Positions 61,880-64,000 of a stretch of 64,000 nucleotides of DNA are shown here, in pieces. Positions within the stretch are counted from its first letter, which is position 1; the number at the start of each line of letters is the position of its first letter. The stretch covers positions 62,001 through 126,000 of the forward strand of contig JAUXTT010000025.1 in the NCBI GenBank assembly GCA_030684395.1. The letters run 5' to 3'. Source of the DNA: Bacteroidota bacterium (GTDB taxonomy: Bacteria; Bacteroidota; Bacteroidia; B-17B0; Aurantibacillaceae). Under the pieces are notes generated by a model. That model worked only from the letters and a program-made list of their open reading frames with translations, made no database searches and had not been told where the DNA came from. The position numbers were made by a program, and so were the translations under genes.

Positions 61880-62871
61880 TTAAACACATTATTATTAATT
61901 GAGCCCGTGATCTGCTCAAACAGATTCTGTCCGAAAAGTGTATAAAAACCGGCTTCTACATAAAAACCCGGGTTCATTTTATAACTTGTTTTGTGAACAT
62001 TAATATCGCTCAATTTTACGCGCTGAACAATGTTGTATCCTCCGTTCAGTCTAAATCCAAACGATTTATTTATCTTTAATTTATAGGTGGTAAAGGCAGA
62101 TAAAGTTCCGTAGCTAAAATTAACGCGCTCATTTTTGTATTGAATTCCATAACGGTAACCATCCAGTGTTATACCTGAGCTCAATGAATTCTTATTATCT
62201 ATTCGTAATTGAACATACATTTGGGCAGGCAAAGTATAATTAAACGTCCAGCGCTCACCAATTGGTTGCATCCCTCCAAAAAACGGCACAGGAAAAAACT
62301 TACCATCACCATAAGTTGCAGCAACACCGTAATAATAATTTTTACGTAAACCTCTTATATGAAATTGTCCGATCACTGCATTGGCACGTAATGCCATTGT
62401 GTTAAGTGTTTTATCCTGCTCATTAAATCCCCCGTTCAATGAATAAAAAAGGATTCTGTACTTTTTTGTGAGCTTTAATCCAAACACACCCGCACTTGCA
62501 TAATATAAATTACGATTAGAAATACTATCGAGCCCGGCATGAACCTGCTTCGCTCCGAACTTAACACTTCCCATTACCTGTGACGCATTTATGCGAACAC
62601 TGTTCCTTAAAATATCTTTTGTATTCAGAGAAGTCAGGCTCAGTTTCAGATCTGCAGAAAATTTAGTTTTAATAGGAAAAGTGATCACGCAATTTTGATC
62701 GGTAGAAGAAAAACTACCGGTTGTATCACTATACTTTGCATTACCCACATAACGAAAATCTGCTTTTATACGTGGTCGCCAAATCTGCTCCACCTGATCC
62801 ATTTCAAAAGATTGAGCATTTGTACTTACAACGCTAACAATAAATAGCAAAACTAAAACTACCTTTCTCAT
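61876..62871 (-). CDS. Outer-membrane beta-barrel protein (DUF6268-like)
   Basis: A 331-residue protein with a signal peptide (1-20, STNAQ) and many short amphipathic strands ending in aromatic residues, as in outer-membrane barrels (MNPGFYVEAGFYTLFG near the end). I place it with DUF6268-type barrels with moderate confidence. Its role is unknown. It is convergent with the cytochrome/propeller gene, overlapping by four bases. Confidence 0.7.
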   Translation of the reverse strand: MRKVVLVLLFIVSVVSTNAQSFEMDQVEQIWRPRIKADFRYVGNAKYSDTTGSFSSTDQNCVITFPIKTKFSADLKLSLTSLNTKDILRNSVRINASQVMGSVKFGAKQVHAGLDSISNRNLYYASAGVFGLKLTKKYRILFYSLNGGFNEQDKTLNTMALRANAVIGQFHIRGLRKNYYYGVAATYGDGKFFPVPFFGGMQPIGERWTFNYTLPAQMYVQLRIDNKNSLSSGITLDGYRYGIQYKNERVNFSYGTLSAFTTYKLKINKSFGFRLNGGYNIVQRVKLSDINVHKTSYKMNPGFYVEAGFYTLFGQNLFEQITGSINNNVFN

Positions 62872-62944
62872 TGATGTAAAGGTAATGCAATCCCAAAATC
62901 AAACAAAATGGTCTTCTTAAAATTTCTTAAATATCGATGCATCT

Positions 62945-64000
62945 TTACTTTCCGATATAACTCACCGCTATGATCTGGATTTTCCTTTCTGCTGCGGCGT
63001 ATGGACTATAAACGGAGTTACGTGTGTCTTTTACATCATCACTCACTTTACTTTGAACAAGTTCCCCAATATCTTCCTCAAAAAACTCTATACTTCCTTC
63101 TTTTTCAATTGTGTTGTTGATGAACTTCACAAACATCCCTTTCTTGTATTCTTTAAAATAATTTTGCAAACTACTCACTCTTCGTTTAGCCAGGTTCACA
63201 TTATAATCCGTTGATGCCAAAGGGCTACAGAAGCCCTTCATTGTTATTTTCACCTTCTCCCCTCTTGCCAATACTTTCTCCAGCAATTCCGCAAACTTAT
63301 CCAAATCACGCATTCCGGCATCCACACTATCTTCAAAAAAATTTTCCACTCTGTTTTCTGCCAATATTTTTGCTTCTACATCCAGGCCTTTAGGGTATTC
63401 ATCAAGATACTTAGGCTGCAAGTGCTTGTATGCTTCATAAGTAGTTTTGTAATTTAATGTAGTAGTAATTACTTTTGTTTTTGGATTAGGTTCATCGTTG
63501 TGAAAGAATAAGGTAAGTGGAACCAATACTTTCATTTCGTTGATCAACATTGTAGAAGTATCAACCGGTACTGGTGGCTCTTCCAAAGGCGGGATCGTGA
63601 AACGGTAAATATCATTACAACAACTTTGTTTTTCTTCAAAATAAGAGCCTTTTCTGTTAGAAGAAATATATGCCATGTTTTTTCTGCTACTCACACTATA
63701 ATAAATGTCGTTTAAAGAAGAATTAATTGGGTAACCGGCATTCACAGGCTCTTCAAATTTACCTTCTTTATATTCAGATTTAAAAATATCAAAGCCTCCC
63801 AAACCTTTATGCCAGGTAGAACTGAAGAATAACATTTTTTGCTGATGTACAAAAAAAGGGGTGATCTCATCCTCCGTACTATTTACTTTTGGCCCGGCAT
63901 TTAGTGGCATGCCATAAGTTCCGTCTGCATTTATTTTACTGTACCAGATGTCTTGTCCTCCAATACCTCCGGTGCGGTTTGATGAAAAGAATAAATACTC
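62945..64000 (-). CDS. OmpA-family protein with PD40 repeats, partial
   Basis: The frame runs off the right edge, so the N-terminus is missing; 351 residues are visible. PD40-type beta-propeller units come first (LFFSSNRTGGIGGQDIW, FFSSTWHKGLGGFDIFKSE, AYISSNRKGS). A proline-rich linker and a helical region follow, then a C-terminal OmpA-like domain with KGFCSPLASTDYNVNLAK and RRVSSL, ending IIAVSYIGK. PorE of the type IX system has a similar order (TPR, WD40-like, OmpA). Whether this is PorE or another OmpA protein cannot be settled without the N-terminus. Confidence 0.8.
   Translation of the reverse strand, partial: EYLFFSSNRTGGIGGQDIWYSKINADGTYGMPLNAGPKVNSTEDEITPFFVHQQKMLFFSSTWHKGLGGFDIFKSEYKEGKFEEPVNAGYPINSSLNDIYYSVSSRKNMAYISSNRKGSYFEEKQSCCNDIYRFTIPPLEEPPVPVDTSTMLINEMKVLVPLTLFFHNDEPNPKTKVITTTLNYKTTYEAYKHLQPKYLDEYPKGLDVEAKILAENRVENFFEDSVDAGMRDLDKFAELLEKVLARGEKVKITMKGFCSPLASTDYNVNLAKRRVSSLQNYFKEYKKGMFVKFINNTIEKEGSIEFFEEDIGELVQSKVSDDVKDTRNSVYSPYAAAERKIQIIAVSYIGK

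Overview
The window is AT-rich DNA from the Bacteroidota. The evidence is a full-length SprA (the type IX secretion outer-membrane translocon), three large cargo proteins ending in type A sorting domains, SprB-type repeats, the long Bacteroidota form of amidophosphoribosyltransferase, and many upstream matches to the Bacteroidota -7 box TAnnTTTG (mnmE, the amidophosphoribosyltransferase, sppA/folK, dprA, the CAP gene, lepB, mntH). The class cannot be fixed from the sequence alone. A gliding or free-living flavobacterium- or chitinophaga-like organism fits. No rRNA, tRNA, CRISPR array, prophage or intact insertion sequence was seen.

Layout. 1-7.0 kb: a secreted-protein fragment, mnmE, sucD, a tiny cysteine-rich lipoprotein, a glycosyltransferase, ferritin and amidophosphoribosyltransferase. 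7.0-14.1 kb: a TPR/SpoIIE-type phosphatase, a lipoprotein amidohydrolase and a 1091-residue type IX cargo with four 96-residue tandem repeats. 14.3-20.4 kb: dapF and sppA, divergent from folK and a deoxynucleoside kinase; a TPR/OmpA-like lipoprotein; the 5' relic of an IS1182-like element. 20.4-35.4 kb, all on the minus strand: an RluE-type pseudouridine synthase, a patatin/beta-barrel protein, dprA, sprA, a frameshifted GxxExxY gene between inverted repeat arms, ruvA and malic enzyme. 35.7-43.1 kb: a class D beta-lactamase with a small secreted partner, a CAP protein, a WD40/ATP-pyrophosphatase/CcmF-like operon, an acetyltransferase and smpB. 43.2-53.1 kb: a lipoprotein, a second TPR/SpoIIE phosphatase and two type IX cargo proteins sharing a C-terminal module. 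53.1-64 kb: comEC, a DUF2027/Smr protein, lepB, an Nramp-UspA fusion with a probable DtxR/MntR-type operator, a cytochrome/beta-propeller lipoprotein, an outer-membrane barrel and a partial OmpA/PD40 protein.

How the genes relate. Type IX export links sprA, the three cargo proteins and possibly the OmpA/PD40 protein at the right edge. LepB and SppA serve signal-peptide cleavage and degradation. DprA, ComEC and RuvA serve DNA uptake and recombination. Ferritin and the Nramp transporter handle iron and manganese. Most of the window is ordinary core genome.

The least ordinary structure is a family of paired inverted repeat arms built from roughly 10-base units. They fill intergenic gaps almost exactly from gene to gene. 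One pair encloses the GxxExxY gene and abuts sprA; another pair encloses almost nothing.
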